Assembly (NCBI RefSeq): GCF_024168645.1
Contig: NZ_JALJWF010000001.1
Location: forward strand, 5,025,501-5,089,500
From: Pseudomonas sp. GGS8
Lineage (GTDB): Bacteria > Pseudomonadota > Gammaproteobacteria > Pseudomonadales > Pseudomonadaceae
DNA length: 64,000 nucleotides
Direction of reading: 5' to 3'
In this document: piece after piece, positions 1-8,643 of the stretch
How positions within the stretch are numbered: the stretch's first letter is position 1
Layout of the letters: every line of letters starts with the position of its first letter
Made by a program: the position numbers and the translations under genes
Notes under the pieces: generated by a model
The model's input: the letters and a program-made list of their open reading frames with translations, nothing else
Database searches by the model: none
Told to the model about the DNA's origin: nothing

Positions 1-969
1 GTCCGCACGGCCGTCGATCAACGCCTGTTCCGCCGTCTCGGGGTCGTAGCCTCCGGCGATCATCAGCACGCCGTCCCACGCGGCACGCAGTTGGCCGATG
101 ATTGCATCCCAGCGCGGATCGAAGTTCTCGTCCTTGACGGTGCCGACGACGGCAGGCTCGACGAGGTGCAGGTAGGCCAGATTCCAGTGGTTCAACGAAC
201 GTACGATATGGCCGAACGTCGCTTGCGGCGTCTCATCGCCCATGCCCATGAAGCGTCCCATTGGAGTGAGGCGTACGCCCACGCGCTCTGCGCCAACTTC
301 GTCGACGACCGCAGCAACCACTTCCAATAACAGGCGCGCGCGGTTTTCCAGGCTGCCGCCGTAGCTATCCTCGCGCTGGTTACTGTTGCTGTTGATGAAT
401 TGATCCAACAGATAGCCGTTGCCGGCGTGAATTTCCACGCCATCCATCCCGGCATTCAGCGCATTGCGTGCGGCCCGGCGGTAGTCGCTGATGATGTCAG
501 CGATCTCCGAGGTTTCCAGTGCACGCGGAACCGGCACATCGCCCCACACACCGTTGCCATCCGCGTCGACGATGAACGTCTTGCCCGGTACGGGTAATGC
601 GCTCGGGGCCACCGGAAGGGCGTTGCCGGGCTGAAAGCTTGGGTGCGACACGCGGCCCACGTGCCAGAGTTGCATGAAGATCAAACCGCCGGCCTCGTGC
701 ACTTGGCTGCTGACTTCACGCCAGGCCTGTACCTGCTCATCACTGTAGATTCCTGGGGTCCAGGCATAGCCCTGGCCCTGTCGGGAGATCTGGGTCGCCT
801 CGGTGATGATCAACGCGGCGCTTGCACGCTGGCGGTAATACTCGGCGTTCATGGCCGTCGGGATATCGCCCGGTTGCCCGGCACGCGAGCGTGTCAACGG
901 CGCCATCGCCACCCGGTGCGGGAGTGTGTACGGCCCCAATGCGATGGGTTGGAACAGTGGCTGTGTCAT
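1..969 (-). CDS. Old Yellow Enzyme family alkene reductase (partial, C-terminus off the left edge)
   Basis: This is an FMN-dependent ene-reductase of the Old Yellow Enzyme (NemA/XenB) family, a cytosolic TIM barrel that uses NAD(P)H to reduce activated C=C bonds or nitro compounds. The 323 visible residues begin MTQPLFQPI and show the N-terminal APLTRSRA strand, the substrate-pocket motif HAGNGYLLDQF near residue 178 and the following NQREDSYGGSLENRARLL helix, all diagnostic of the family. The reading frame is open to base 1, so about 40 C-terminal residues of a usual 350-370 are missing from the window. The ATG at 969 is preceded by a weak CTGGAG-like site. The gene follows the molybdenum hydroxylase operon in the same direction but lies past a hairpin, so it is probably a separate unit. 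The substrate is unknown. Confidence 0.92.
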   Translation of the reverse strand, partial: MTQPLFQPIALGPYTLPHRVAMAPLTRSRAGQPGDIPTAMNAEYYRQRASAALIITEATQISRQGQGYAWTPGIYSDEQVQAWREVSSQVHEAGGLIFMQLWHVGRVSHPSFQPGNALPVAPSALPVPGKTFIVDADGNGVWGDVPVPRALETSEIADIISDYRRAARNALNAGMDGVEIHAGNGYLLDQFINSNSNQREDSYGGSLENRARLLLEVVAAVVDEVGAERVGVRLTPMGRFMGMGDETPQATFGHIVRSLNHWNLAYLHLVEPAVVGTVKDENFDPRWDAIIGQLRAAWDGVLMIAGGYDPETAEQALIDGRAD

Positions 970-1085
970 AGAATTTCTCCAGGTTTCGAAAAGAGGAAGC
1001 AGGGCGGCGATGGACGTTTGGCCAAGCACCGTATGGCCGTAAGTTAATCTGCTGCATGCCGCTTGATAATCCGCAAAAGCCTCTA

Positions 1086-1114
1086 CGCAGCATTGCGTGA
1101 AACGCAACGCTGCG
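1086..1114 (-). terminator. Hairpin terminator after the molybdenum hydroxylase operon
   Basis: An inverted repeat with 13-base arms (CGCAGCRTTGCGT) and a 3-base loop lies six bases past the stop of the molybdopterin subunit. It is followed on the minus strand by a short T run. The single mismatch on the plus strand becomes a G-U pair in minus-strand RNA, which supports termination in that direction. Confidence 0.6.
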
Positions 1115-1119
1115 CAGGG

Positions 1120-3357
1120 TCAGGACGGCTGCTCCGAGCGGGTCAGAGGAAGGTTCAGCCAGCGCCGGCCGGTAGCGTTCGCCACGGCGTTGCCGAGGGC
1201 GGCGGCCATCGGCCCCTGGACGATTTCGGCGGCGCCGAGAAACGGTTGACCCGGCTGGTCGAGCAGGTGAACGTCGACCTTTTTCGGCACCTGAGAAAAG
1301 CGCAGGATCGGGTAACCACTCCAGTCGTAGCTGCGTATGCCTCCGGCGTCATAGGCGACTTTTTCATACAGCGTCCAACTGGTGGACTGCACGATTCCGC
1401 CTTCCACCTGGTTGCGCAGGCCATCGGGATTGACGATTTGCCCGACGTCTACCGCCGTGACGACGTGATCGACCTGCACCTCGCCGGTCTGCGGATGCAC
1501 GCGCAAGCGCACCGCGATCGCGCAATAGCCCATGATGTTTTTGTAGCGGGCAAACGCGAAGCCGATGCCCGCGCCAGGCTCGCTGCTTTTTTGCGACCAG
1601 CCGATGGCGTCGCGCACGCGCTCCACCACGGCCCGTGCCCGGGGATCTGCCAGATGGGCAAGGCGCAAGGCAACCGGATCGCTCCCGGCCTTGGCGGCAA
1701 GCTCATCGATGCAAGCCTCGATCGCGAAGATGTTGATGTGCGCGCCCAGCGAGCGCATGGCTGAGGTGCGAAACGGCATCTCAGTGACGAAGTTCATGTT
1801 GATGCGCGTCGATGCCAGCGTGTACAGCGGCACGGCATTGCGATCGCCATCGCCTTCAGGTTGAGCGATGGGCACCGAGGGCGCGGAGGTGAACGGCCGA
1901 GCCAGTAGTCGCGCCGGCAACAACCGACCTGCATTGACGATGCGTTCGTTGTGCGGCGTGGTCCACAGTTCATAGTTCCAGTCCTGCAATCGACCTTGCG
2001 CATCAAGGTTGGCCTGCACTTCGGTCACCATCGCCGAGCTGTAGGGTTCCCAGAGATTTTCCTGCTCGCGCATCCACTGCACCCGCACCGGCGTGCCCGG
2101 TATTCGCATGGCAATCAACGCCGCGTCGGCCGCCGCATCGTCTGCGCCGTTGTGGCCGTAACAACCGGACCCTTCGGTGTGGATGCAGCGAACGCGGTCG
2201 GCAGGTAGCCGCAGCATTTCGGCGATCCCGGCGCGCAGCGGATACACGCCTTGGGTGTGGGTCCAGACGGTGAGGGAGCCGTCCTTGAACCAGGCCACGG
2301 CGCAGGAGGGGCCGATGGATCCGTGCATCAGGTATTGCTTGGTTACGCGCGCGCGATAGCTGCTGTCGGTCGCGACCTGTGGCGTGCCCTCATGGCTGAT
2401 CGGATAGCGGCGTGACGGCAGGCGTTCGAGCAGTGTGTGGATGTCCCGTGACTCGGGTATGGCTTGCCCGCCGCTCCAGCGCGCCAATTCATATCCGCTG
2501 CGCATGGCTTTGATCGCTTGCCATTCATCACGCGCCACCACGGCAAGGTAATTGCCGTCGCGAATCACCTGTACAACTCCCGGCAACGTTTTGATCGACT
2601 CCGCGTCGAAGGCTTCCAGCGTGCAGCCGGGACGAGGAGGGCGAATGACCCGAGCGTGCAGCATGCCCGGCAGACGAATGTCCTGAACAAATGCGGGGCC
2701 GCCGCTGACTTTTGCCGGAATATCCAGCCGTTGCAGCGAATGACCGATCAGCTTGAAGCCGGTCGCTGGCATTGCCGGCGATTCGGACTTGGCATAGAGG
2801 TGCAGATCGACGTTTTTGACGGCGTCAGCGTAGGACATTCGTTGTCCGGCAAGGCCGTGAATGACGCCTTCCTGCGTCCTCAACAGTGGCGGTGCTACCT
2901 CCCAGCTGCGCCCGGCCGACTGCAGCAGTAACTCACGCACCTGCGCCGCCGCGTTGAACAACGCGGTGCCGCTGTCGAAAATGCTGTGGCTGCCGGCGGT
3001 GTAGCCTTCGTTGGGCGTCAGAGCGGTGTCGGCCGTCAGCAGGTTGATCGCCGTCGGGGAAACCTCCAGACGTTCGGCGGCAATTTGCAGCAAGGCTGTT
3101 TTAACGCCAGTGCCCAATTCGACCTTGCCGGTGTAGACGGTGATGCCTTCAGGGCCCACGCGGATCCACGCATCGAGGTAGGGGTTGGTGCGCAGGCTGC
3201 CGGGCAAATCAGGCGCCAGCACCACCGTGCCGAGGGTATCCACTTCGGTGTCGGCCCATGCACGACGCGCCGTCGGCACCAGGGTAAACGCTACCAGCAA
3301 CGCGCCCCCACGCAAGAACGCCCGGCGACTGTGGTCGACTTTTTGCTCCACTGTCAT
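1120..3357 (-). CDS. Molybdopterin-binding large subunit of an isoquinoline 1-oxidoreductase-like hydroxylase
   Basis: This 745-residue protein is the catalytic molybdopterin subunit of a xanthine dehydrogenase-family hydroxylase of the IorB type, which oxidises N-heterocycles or aldehydes outside the cytoplasm. The chosen ATG at 3357 gives a Tat signal with the twin arginine in HSRRAFLRGGALL at residues 9-21, whereas longer frames would bury it. Family segments visible include ELGTGVKTALLQ (residues 80-90), GSGCYGHNGADDAA, the ARPFTSAPS region and the C-terminal FLGAAEIVQGP. The start overlaps the stop of the 2Fe-2S subunit as ATGA, so the two subunits are translationally coupled. A cytochrome c is encoded upstream as the likely electron acceptor. 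The substrate cannot be read from sequence; isoquinoline, nicotinate-like or aldehyde substrates are all known in this family. Confidence 0.9.
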   Translation of the reverse strand: MTVEQKVDHSRRAFLRGGALLVAFTLVPTARRAWADTEVDTLGTVVLAPDLPGSLRTNPYLDAWIRVGPEGITVYTGKVELGTGVKTALLQIAAERLEVSPTAINLLTADTALTPNEGYTAGSHSIFDSGTALFNAAAQVRELLLQSAGRSWEVAPPLLRTQEGVIHGLAGQRMSYADAVKNVDLHLYAKSESPAMPATGFKLIGHSLQRLDIPAKVSGGPAFVQDIRLPGMLHARVIRPPRPGCTLEAFDAESIKTLPGVVQVIRDGNYLAVVARDEWQAIKAMRSGYELARWSGGQAIPESRDIHTLLERLPSRRYPISHEGTPQVATDSSYRARVTKQYLMHGSIGPSCAVAWFKDGSLTVWTHTQGVYPLRAGIAEMLRLPADRVRCIHTEGSGCYGHNGADDAAADAALIAMRIPGTPVRVQWMREQENLWEPYSSAMVTEVQANLDAQGRLQDWNYELWTTPHNERIVNAGRLLPARLLARPFTSAPSVPIAQPEGDGDRNAVPLYTLASTRINMNFVTEMPFRTSAMRSLGAHINIFAIEACIDELAAKAGSDPVALRLAHLADPRARAVVERVRDAIGWSQKSSEPGAGIGFAFARYKNIMGYCAIAVRLRVHPQTGEVQVDHVVTAVDVGQIVNPDGLRNQVEGGIVQSTSWTLYEKVAYDAGGIRSYDWSGYPILRFSQVPKKVDVHLLDQPGQPFLGAAEIVQGPMAAALGNAVANATGRRWLNLPLTRSEQPS

Positions 3358-3827
3358 GTCGCGCTCCCGTTTTGCCCGGCCACCAGGCTGATGGCCTCGA
3401 TAATCCGCAGATGGGTGCCGCAACGACACAGGTTGCCTGCCATGTGCTCGCGAATGGTCTGTTCGTCCGGGTGCGGATTGCTTTCCAGCAATGACTGCGC
3501 GCGCATCAACATGCCGGCGATGCAGTAGCCGCATTGAGCCGCTTGTTTGTCGATAAAGGCTTTTTGCAAAGGGCCGGGACGTTCGGCCGTGCCGAGGCTT
3601 TCAACCGTTCGAACCTTCTTGCCTTCAAGGCCCGCGCAGGGCGTCACGCAAGAAAAGACAGGCTTGTCATCGACGATGACCGTACAGGCGCCGCACTGCC
3701 CCAAACCACACCCGTACTTGGCGCCGTTCAGCCCCAAGTGATTGCGCAGCGCGTAGAGCAGCGGCATGTCAGGTTCCAGCTCCAAGGCGTGGGCCGAGCC
3801 GTTGACGTTCAGCGTGACTTGGGTCAT
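3354..3827 (-). CDS. (2Fe-2S)-binding small subunit of the molybdenum hydroxylase
   Basis: This 157-residue protein is the electron-transfer subunit of an IorA-type molybdenum hydroxylase. The N-terminal plant-ferredoxin domain has the cysteine cluster CGLGQCGACTV near residues 40-50. The C-terminal all-helical domain has CGYCIAGM and CRCGTHLRI near residues 99 and 136. Together these bind the two 2Fe-2S clusters that pass electrons from molybdopterin to the next carrier. The length is normal for the family. The start codon overlaps the cytochrome stop (ATGA) and is preceded by AGGAG seven bases upstream. The gene lies between the cytochrome and the catalytic subunit in a tightly overlapping operon. 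Confidence 0.95.
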   Translation of the reverse strand: MTQVTLNVNGSAHALELEPDMPLLYALRNHLGLNGAKYGCGLGQCGACTVIVDDKPVFSCVTPCAGLEGKKVRTVESLGTAERPGPLQKAFIDKQAAQCGYCIAGMLMRAQSLLESNPHPDEQTIREHMAGNLCRCGTHLRIIEAISLVAGQNGSAT

Positions 3828-5104
3828 TTCGTCTCCTGACGGATCGCTTCAATAGTGGAAGAAAGCTCTGCCCAGGGTTGGTCAGGTCTGGCTTGCTGGC
3901 GCAGGTAGGACGCCAGGGCTGTGAGTTGAACGTTGTCCAGGCTGGCGGCAAATGGCGGCATGACCGGTCCGGGCACGCCCGGCGTTGCCGGCACGCCTTC
4001 GAGCACGGTTTTCAGGAAGTTGCGTGCGCTCGTGGCTTGCAGCGCCGACGTGCGATCCAGCCCCGGACGCCCGTCGATCTCGCGCATCGGCGCCGCAGGG
4101 GCATGACAACCGGCGCAGGCACTGGCGAACAGCAGGGCGCCGCTGGTCTGGTCGTAGGTCTCAACGCTCGCAGCGCCGCGTTGGGTTTCGGTGACTGCCG
4201 CCTTGGTTTTCAGGCTCAGCAAATACTCGGCAATCGCCTCGGCGTCACTGACCGGCAAGCGGGCCAGACTGAGGCTGACCGGGCGCATTGGGCCGGCGGC
4301 TGTGCCGTGCCTGTCTACCACTTCTGCCCGCAGATAGCCGACCAATTGCTCGCTGCTCCACGCGTTTGCGCGACGGGCCATGCCGAGCAGCGAAGGCGCC
4401 TCCCAGCCATCCACAACACCGCCCGCGAGGCTTTCGCCGGACTTCTCGGCACCGATCAGGTTCAACGGTGAATGGCAGCCCGCGCAGTGGCCGGGCCCTT
4501 CAACCAGATAACGCCCGCGATTCCACGCATCAGATTGCTGCGCCACAGGCGTCAGCGGCTTTGCATGCAAGAACAGCAGATTCCAGAACGACACCAGCGG
4601 CCGGATGTTCATCGGGAAATTCATGCGGTTTTGCATGGCCGGCGAGTTCACGGCAGGGCCGCTCATCAAATACGCATACGCGTCGGCAATGTCGCCTTCA
4701 GTCATGCGGCGGTAGTGAACGTACGGGAAGGCGGGGTACAGGAAGTGGCCATCGCGGGAGATCCCCTCACGCATCGCCCGCTCGAACGCCGGCAGTGACC
4801 ATTGGCCAATACCGGTCTGCGGGTCGGGTGTGATGTTGGTGCTGTAGAGCGTGCCGAACGGCGTCACCAGCGCCAGTCCCCCCGCCATGTATTGACCGCC
4901 GGGGCGCGTATGGCACACCGCACAATCGCCAGCCTCGACGACCCGCGCACCGCGCTGCAATTGCGCGGAATCGAACGTTCGCGGGCGCTCAATGGGCGCT
5001 ATTGCCGGGCGCCACATCAGCATCGCCGCACCGATTGCACCAATCGTGGCGAGGACGGCTGCGCTGATCCAGAGGGGGCTGGATCTCAGGACGTTGCCCT
5101 TCAT
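3824..5104 (-). CDS. Triheme c-type cytochrome, electron acceptor of the molybdenum hydroxylase
   Basis: This 426-residue membrane-anchored cytochrome c resembles the AdhB-like subunit of periplasmic dehydrogenases. It has three heme-binding CxxCH motifs (CAVCH near residue 56, CAGCH near 205 and CAGCH near 325) after an N-terminal signal-anchor at residues 10-32. It most likely accepts electrons from the Tat-exported hydroxylase encoded downstream and passes them to the respiratory chain. The ATG at 5104 is preferred because it gives a compact signal-anchor; a GTG at 5119 would add five residues, and neither has a strong ribosome binding site. It is the first gene of the operon, and a palindrome in the upstream divergent region may control it. 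Confidence 0.88.
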   Translation of the reverse strand: MKGNVLRSSPLWISAAVLATIGAIGAAMLMWRPAIAPIERPRTFDSAQLQRGARVVEAGDCAVCHTRPGGQYMAGGLALVTPFGTLYSTNITPDPQTGIGQWSLPAFERAMREGISRDGHFLYPAFPYVHYRRMTEGDIADAYAYLMSGPAVNSPAMQNRMNFPMNIRPLVSFWNLLFLHAKPLTPVAQQSDAWNRGRYLVEGPGHCAGCHSPLNLIGAEKSGESLAGGVVDGWEAPSLLGMARRANAWSSEQLVGYLRAEVVDRHGTAAGPMRPVSLSLARLPVSDAEAIAEYLLSLKTKAAVTETQRGAASVETYDQTSGALLFASACAGCHAPAAPMREIDGRPGLDRTSALQATSARNFLKTVLEGVPATPGVPGPVMPPFAASLDNVQLTALASYLRQQARPDQPWAELSSTIEAIRQETK

Positions 5105-5260
5105 GAGGATTTGAAGCACGAGAGACGCGCGGTGCGCATTGATGAGGGATTCGGGATCATGAACAGCTCCTTGAGCATCCGGGGGAAGGGCGCTGATGGA
5201 GAGCCCTGCGCCAAGTGCCCAAGGTTAGAGAAAGCGCAAGCGCCGGAGTATTGCCACGTC

Positions 5261-5279
5261 GCGCAATAGCGCATTGCGC
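5261..5279. promoter_or_regulatory. Candidate LysR-type operator in the divergent promoter region
   Basis: A perfect inverted repeat GCGCAAT-N5-ATTGCGC lies in the 297-base gap between the cytochrome gene and the divergent MFS gene. A LysR regulator is encoded just beyond the transporter, so this may be its binding site. That link is inference; only the symmetry is seen directly. Confidence 0.4.
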
Positions 5280-5401
5280 CAACAGCAACGCCGGCATCGT
5301 TGCGGATGGCGCATCACTCCATTGCCCGGATGATGGATTCTCTGCATCGACCCGTGCCCTTAGCCTTGCCACCACTTTCCCGAACTCTACGAGGTGTCAT
5401 C

Positions 5402-6601
5402 ATGCTCACGGGTAACCCCGCAGCAGCGGCCAAGGCCGAACAGCCTGCTTCACTCTCCGGCCTGATGGTCGCGTTCCTGGCGTTTTGCTGCGGCGCGGTC
5501 GTGGCCAACCTGTATTACGCCCAGCCGATTGTCGAATTGATCGCGCCGCAGATCGGCCTGTCCAACGCCAATGCCAGCCTGATCGTTTCACTCACACAGT
5601 TTGGTTATGCGCTGGGCCTGCTGTTGCTGGTGCCGCTGGCCGACCTGATGGAAAACCGGCGTCTGGTCGTGGGCTTCACCCTCGCGGCGAGCGTTACGCT
5701 GTTGTGTGCCGGGCTGACGCACTCGCCGTCGATGTTCCTCGTATTTTCATTGCTGATCGGCCTTACTTCAGTCGCAGTGCAGATTCTGGTGCCACTGGCG
5801 GCGCACCTGGCCCCCGAAGCAACGCGTGGCCGCGTGGTGGGCAATATCATGAGCGGGCTGCTGCTGGGCATTCTGTTGTCGCGTCCGCTGTCCAGCCTGC
5901 TAGTGGAAGTGTTCGGCTGGCGCGGGGTGTTTTACAGCGCGGCGGCACTGATGGCCGTCATCGCCCTGATCACCGCGGCGGCGCTGCCGCGCCGTGTGCC
6001 GACGCATCAGGCGACTTACGCCGCGTTGATTGGCTCGGTGTTTACCCTGGCTCGTCGCCATCCGGTGCTGCGTCAACGTTCGGTGTATCAGGGCTTGTTG
6101 TTCGCCAGCTTCAGCCTGTTCTGGACCCTCGCACCGATTGAGCTGATGCGTCACCACGGTTTCAGCCAGGCGCAGGTGGCGATTTTTGCCCTGGTCGGAG
6201 CGGTAGGTGCAGTCGCTGCGCCGATTGCCGGGCGCTTGGCCGATGCCGGTCACGGCCGCCGCGGGACACTGGTCGCACTGTTACTTGCACCGGTTTCATT
6301 GTTGATCGCTGCGCTGCCCGGCAGCAGTTACCTGTGGCTGGTGGTGTGTGCGGTGTTGCTGGATTTCGCCGTGCAATTGAACATGGTGCTGGGCCAGCGC
6401 GAGGTGTACGCGATTGACCCGCACAGCCGGGCACGACTCAACGCCGTGTACATGACCAGCATCTTCGTTGGCGGTGCCTTGGGATCGCTGGTGGCAAGCC
6501 CGCTCTACGAACACTTCGGCTGGAGCCTGTCTGCCATGTCGGTGGCATTGCTCCCGACGCTGGCCCTGGTGATGTTCCTCGGTCGCAAGGCTAATGCCTG
6601 A
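5402..6601 (+). CDS. MFS transporter, drug/multidrug or aromatic efflux type
   Basis: This 399-residue integral membrane protein is a major facilitator superfamily transporter with about 12 hydrophobic segments. The loop after helix 2 reads PLADLMENRR, a form of the MFS A-motif, and helix 5 region GLLLGILLSRPLSSLL matches YnfM/AraJ-like efflux permeases. The ATG at 5402 is chosen because the helix-1 leader begins directly after it and ACGAGG lies upstream; longer frames add residues without membrane character. It is divergent from the molybdenum hydroxylase operon and followed by a LysR gene in the same direction. A role in moving the hydroxylase substrate or product is plausible but unproven. 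Confidence 0.85.
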   Translation: MLTGNPAAAAKAEQPASLSGLMVAFLAFCCGAVVANLYYAQPIVELIAPQIGLSNANASLIVSLTQFGYALGLLLLVPLADLMENRRLVVGFTLAASVTLLCAGLTHSPSMFLVFSLLIGLTSVAVQILVPLAAHLAPEATRGRVVGNIMSGLLLGILLSRPLSSLLVEVFGWRGVFYSAAALMAVIALITAAALPRRVPTHQATYAALIGSVFTLARRHPVLRQRSVYQGLLFASFSLFWTLAPIELMRHHGFSQAQVAIFALVGAVGAVAAPIAGRLADAGHGRRGTLVALLLAPVSLLIAALPGSSYLWLVVCAVLLDFAVQLNMVLGQREVYAIDPHSRARLNAVYMTSIFVGGALGSLVASPLYEHFGWSLSAMSVALLPTLALVMFLGRKANA

Positions 6602-6701
6602 GCGCCAGGCGCCGGGGCGTCCGGTGAAGCACGGCCGTACAAGACGGCTGGCGAACGGTGATGCACAATCATCACCGTTCCTTTTCGACCGGGCTCCACT
6701 T

Positions 6702-7619
6702 ATGGATAAGTTGCTGGCACTGAAGATGTTTGTTGAAACCGTGCGTTGCGGCGGTTATTCCTCGGCGGCGCGTAAACTCGGCATCTCGACGTCTTCGGTC
6801 ACTCGCCAGGTGGCGGGACTGGAAAGCGAGCTGGGCGCCAGTTTGCTCAACCGCACGACACGCAACACCAGCGTGACCGTCGCCGGGCAAACTTATTTCG
6901 AAAAGGCTGTGGCGATTCTTGACGCCATCGACGAAGCCGATGCCGTGGTTGCCGACCGTGGCAGCGAGGCGCAAGGACGCCTGCGGATCAGCGTCCCCGT
7001 CGAATTTGGTCGGCGGATCATCGCGCCGCATCTGGGCCGATTGCTTGAGCGCCATCCCGGACTGGAAATAAGCGTGTCGTTGAGCGATCAGGTCAGTGAC
7101 CTGCTGAGCGAACAGATCGACGTGTCAGTGCGTCTCGGATCGTCGGTGGTCAGTGAAGACATCGTCAGTAAACGGGTAGGGGCCTTCCAGCGCTGGGTGG
7201 TGGTCAGCCCGGATTACCTGAGCCGCCACACAGCGCCGTGTCATCCTCGGGACTTGCTCGAGCACCAATGCCTGCGCTTTGATTACGGTGGTTCGCACCA
7301 TTACTGGACGTTCCAGGGCGACGAGGAAACCATCCAGCTTAATGTGCACGGCCGCTTGCAAAGCAACAACGCCGACATCCTGCGCGAAGCGGCAATCGCT
7401 GGCGGCGGCGTGACCCTGCTGGCTGACTGGCTGGTGCGCGACGATGTCGCCGCAGGCCGGCTGACGCGGTTGTTGGAGCATTACGAAGTCAACCCCGGCA
7501 GCGCGAGCAGTTGCATCAATGCGCTGTATTTGCCCAATCACCGGGGTTCTAGCCGGATCAATGTGTTTATCGATTTTCTAGAGGAAATCCTCACGCCGGG
7601 TGGATTGAATAACCGATAG
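6702..7619 (+). CDS. LysR family transcriptional regulator
   Basis: This 305-residue protein is a LysR-type regulator. The N-terminal winged helix-turn-helix covers residues 1-60 (MFVETVRCGGYSSAARKLGISTSSVTRQ is its core, here split by eye into the recognition helix TSSVTRQVAGLE). It is followed by a periplasmic-binding-like effector domain containing GRLRISVPVEFGRR and SEQIDVSVRLG. The ATG at 6702 is the only start that places the helix-turn-helix at the usual distance from the N-terminus. It is 100 bases downstream of the MFS gene and probably regulates that transporter and the divergent molybdenum hydroxylase operon. The inducer is unknown. Confidence 0.9.
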   Translation: MDKLLALKMFVETVRCGGYSSAARKLGISTSSVTRQVAGLESELGASLLNRTTRNTSVTVAGQTYFEKAVAILDAIDEADAVVADRGSEAQGRLRISVPVEFGRRIIAPHLGRLLERHPGLEISVSLSDQVSDLLSEQIDVSVRLGSSVVSEDIVSKRVGAFQRWVVVSPDYLSRHTAPCHPRDLLEHQCLRFDYGGSHHYWTFQGDEETIQLNVHGRLQSNNADILREAAIAGGGVTLLADWLVRDDVAAGRLTRLLEHYEVNPGSASSCINALYLPNHRGSSRINVFIDFLEEILTPGGLNNR

Positions 7620-7679
7620 ATTCATTTCACGCCCCTTGCTGCGTCCGAGTCATAACCCGAGCGCGGCCAAACGCGTCAG

Positions 7680-7964
7680 CTACACAAATGGCTGGCCAGC
7701 AAAACCACGTGGTAGTCGTTGCAAGCCGGGCATTTCGATCAGTCGTTGTATCCAGGATGAGCGCCAGTCATTGGCGGCATGGGGGGCTTTGGCCTTGCGT
7801 GCGGCCCGACGTGCGGCGTTGCGTTCGGCTTTGCGCGCTTCCTTGAACGCATCGGTGTTGCGGCAGCTTCTGCATTTCACCCGGTTCAGTACGTTGCTGG
7901 AAGTCAGATTGCTGCCTTTGTGCCCGCAGGCCAGGTGCCCGCCGACTTTGAAGTGAGTGACCAT
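7680..7964 (-). CDS. Small hypothetical protein with paired CxxC-like motifs and a basic Arg/Ala stretch
   Basis: I do not recognise a named function for this 94-residue protein. It begins MVTHFKVGGHLACGHKG and has Cys-Gly-His near residue 13 and VKCRSC near residue 30, a spacing that could bind one zinc ion like a small zinc ribbon. A very basic segment (ARKAERNAARRAARKAKA) follows. The start at 7964 is supported by GGAG eight bases upstream. It is convergent with the LysR gene. A nucleic-acid-binding role is possible but is inference from composition only. Confidence 0.65.
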   Translation of the reverse strand: MVTHFKVGGHLACGHKGSNLTSSNVLNRVKCRSCRNTDAFKEARKAERNAARRAARKAKAPHAANDWRSSWIQRLIEMPGLQRLPRGFAGQPFV

Positions 7965-8037
7965 GGGACATTCTCCTTCGTGATGTGTAAGCGTTCGACA
8001 CCCGGCGGGTGAGGGCGTTCGTTCGCGTTACGGCAGG

Positions 8038-8066
8038 CAAAAAAATGGCCCGCATGCGGGCGGGCC
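8038..8066 (-). terminator. Rho-independent terminator
   Basis: Minus-strand RNA from this segment forms a GGCCCGC/GCGGGCC stem with a 6-base loop, followed by a run of seven T. It is about 80 bases beyond a second minus-strand terminator at 8145-8168, so it must end some other transcript (see findings). Confidence 0.65.
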
Positions 8067-8144
8067 AGGGGATATATTCAAAGGAGCAAGTGAACTGTAG
8101 GAGGTGGCTTGTGAAGGCGGTGTGAAATGGCCGAAGGCACGAAT

Positions 8145-8168
8145 AAAAAAAGCCCGGCAAACCGGGCC
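8145..8168 (-). terminator. Rho-independent terminator
   Basis: The stem GGCCCGG/CCGGGCT (minus-strand sense) with a small loop is followed by seven T. It lies 95 bases past the stop of the small gene at 8263-8511 and probably terminates it. Between the gene and this site is another hairpin, GGTGAC/GTCACC, at 8211-8228. Confidence 0.75.
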
Positions 8169-8262
8169 GGGTTGGGATGTAGCGCGAGTCTGGCAGGCAG
8201 GTACAACCACGGTGACGAAGATGTCACCGCTCAGGTGTCCTGAATTGGACGCTGTCCCTGGC

Positions 8263-8511
8263 TCAAATAACGCGGTCGGCTGATTTGAACCGAGGCAGTG
8301 GCGGCTCGACCTGTTTGAGTGCAGACAACGCGCTGCGAATTTGCGGCGTGTCCTTCTCAATGTCGTTCAGACGGTCACGAATCCTGAGGGCTGTCGGATG
8401 CCCCCCTTGATGATCGACCCAATCGGCGATCTCTTTGCACGCAGCGGCAAGACGCGCCTGACGGGAATCAAGCAGGGTGAGCAAGGTAGCGATAGACTCT
8501 TTCTCTGACAT
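8263..8511 (-). CDS. Small hypothetical helical protein
   Basis: This 82-residue protein is predicted to be mostly alpha-helical (ESIATLLTLLDSRQARLAAACKEIADW, read here in two halves as a regular heptad-like pattern) and has no signal peptide or known motif. I do not recognise its function. The ATG at 8511 is chosen over an upstream in-frame GTG because the strong ribosome binding site GGAGGTGAT lies at the right distance from ATG. It has its own terminator and sits among other short genes of unknown role next to topoisomerase IB. Confidence 0.7.
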   Translation of the reverse strand: MSEKESIATLLTLLDSRQARLAAACKEIADWVDHQGGHPTALRIRDRLNDIEKDTPQIRSALSALKQVEPPLPRFKSADRVI

Positions 8512-8551
8512 GACAATCACCTCCGTTCAAAGAAATCGGCTAAAGGGCAAC

Positions 8552-8577
8552 AAAAAGCCCGCGGGGGAGCGAGCTTT
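8552..8577 (-). terminator. Rho-independent terminator
   Basis: Minus-strand RNA forms AAAGCTCGC/GCGGGCTTT, a 9-base-pair stem with one G-U pair, followed by T residues. It lies 67 bases past the stop of the small gene at 8644-8868. Confidence 0.65.
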
Positions 8578-8643
8578 CTGCCGATGGGTCGCTGGTCCTT
8601 CAGCTCCTTCAAGTATAGACCCGGAAAATGAAAGTGGCCGGCG

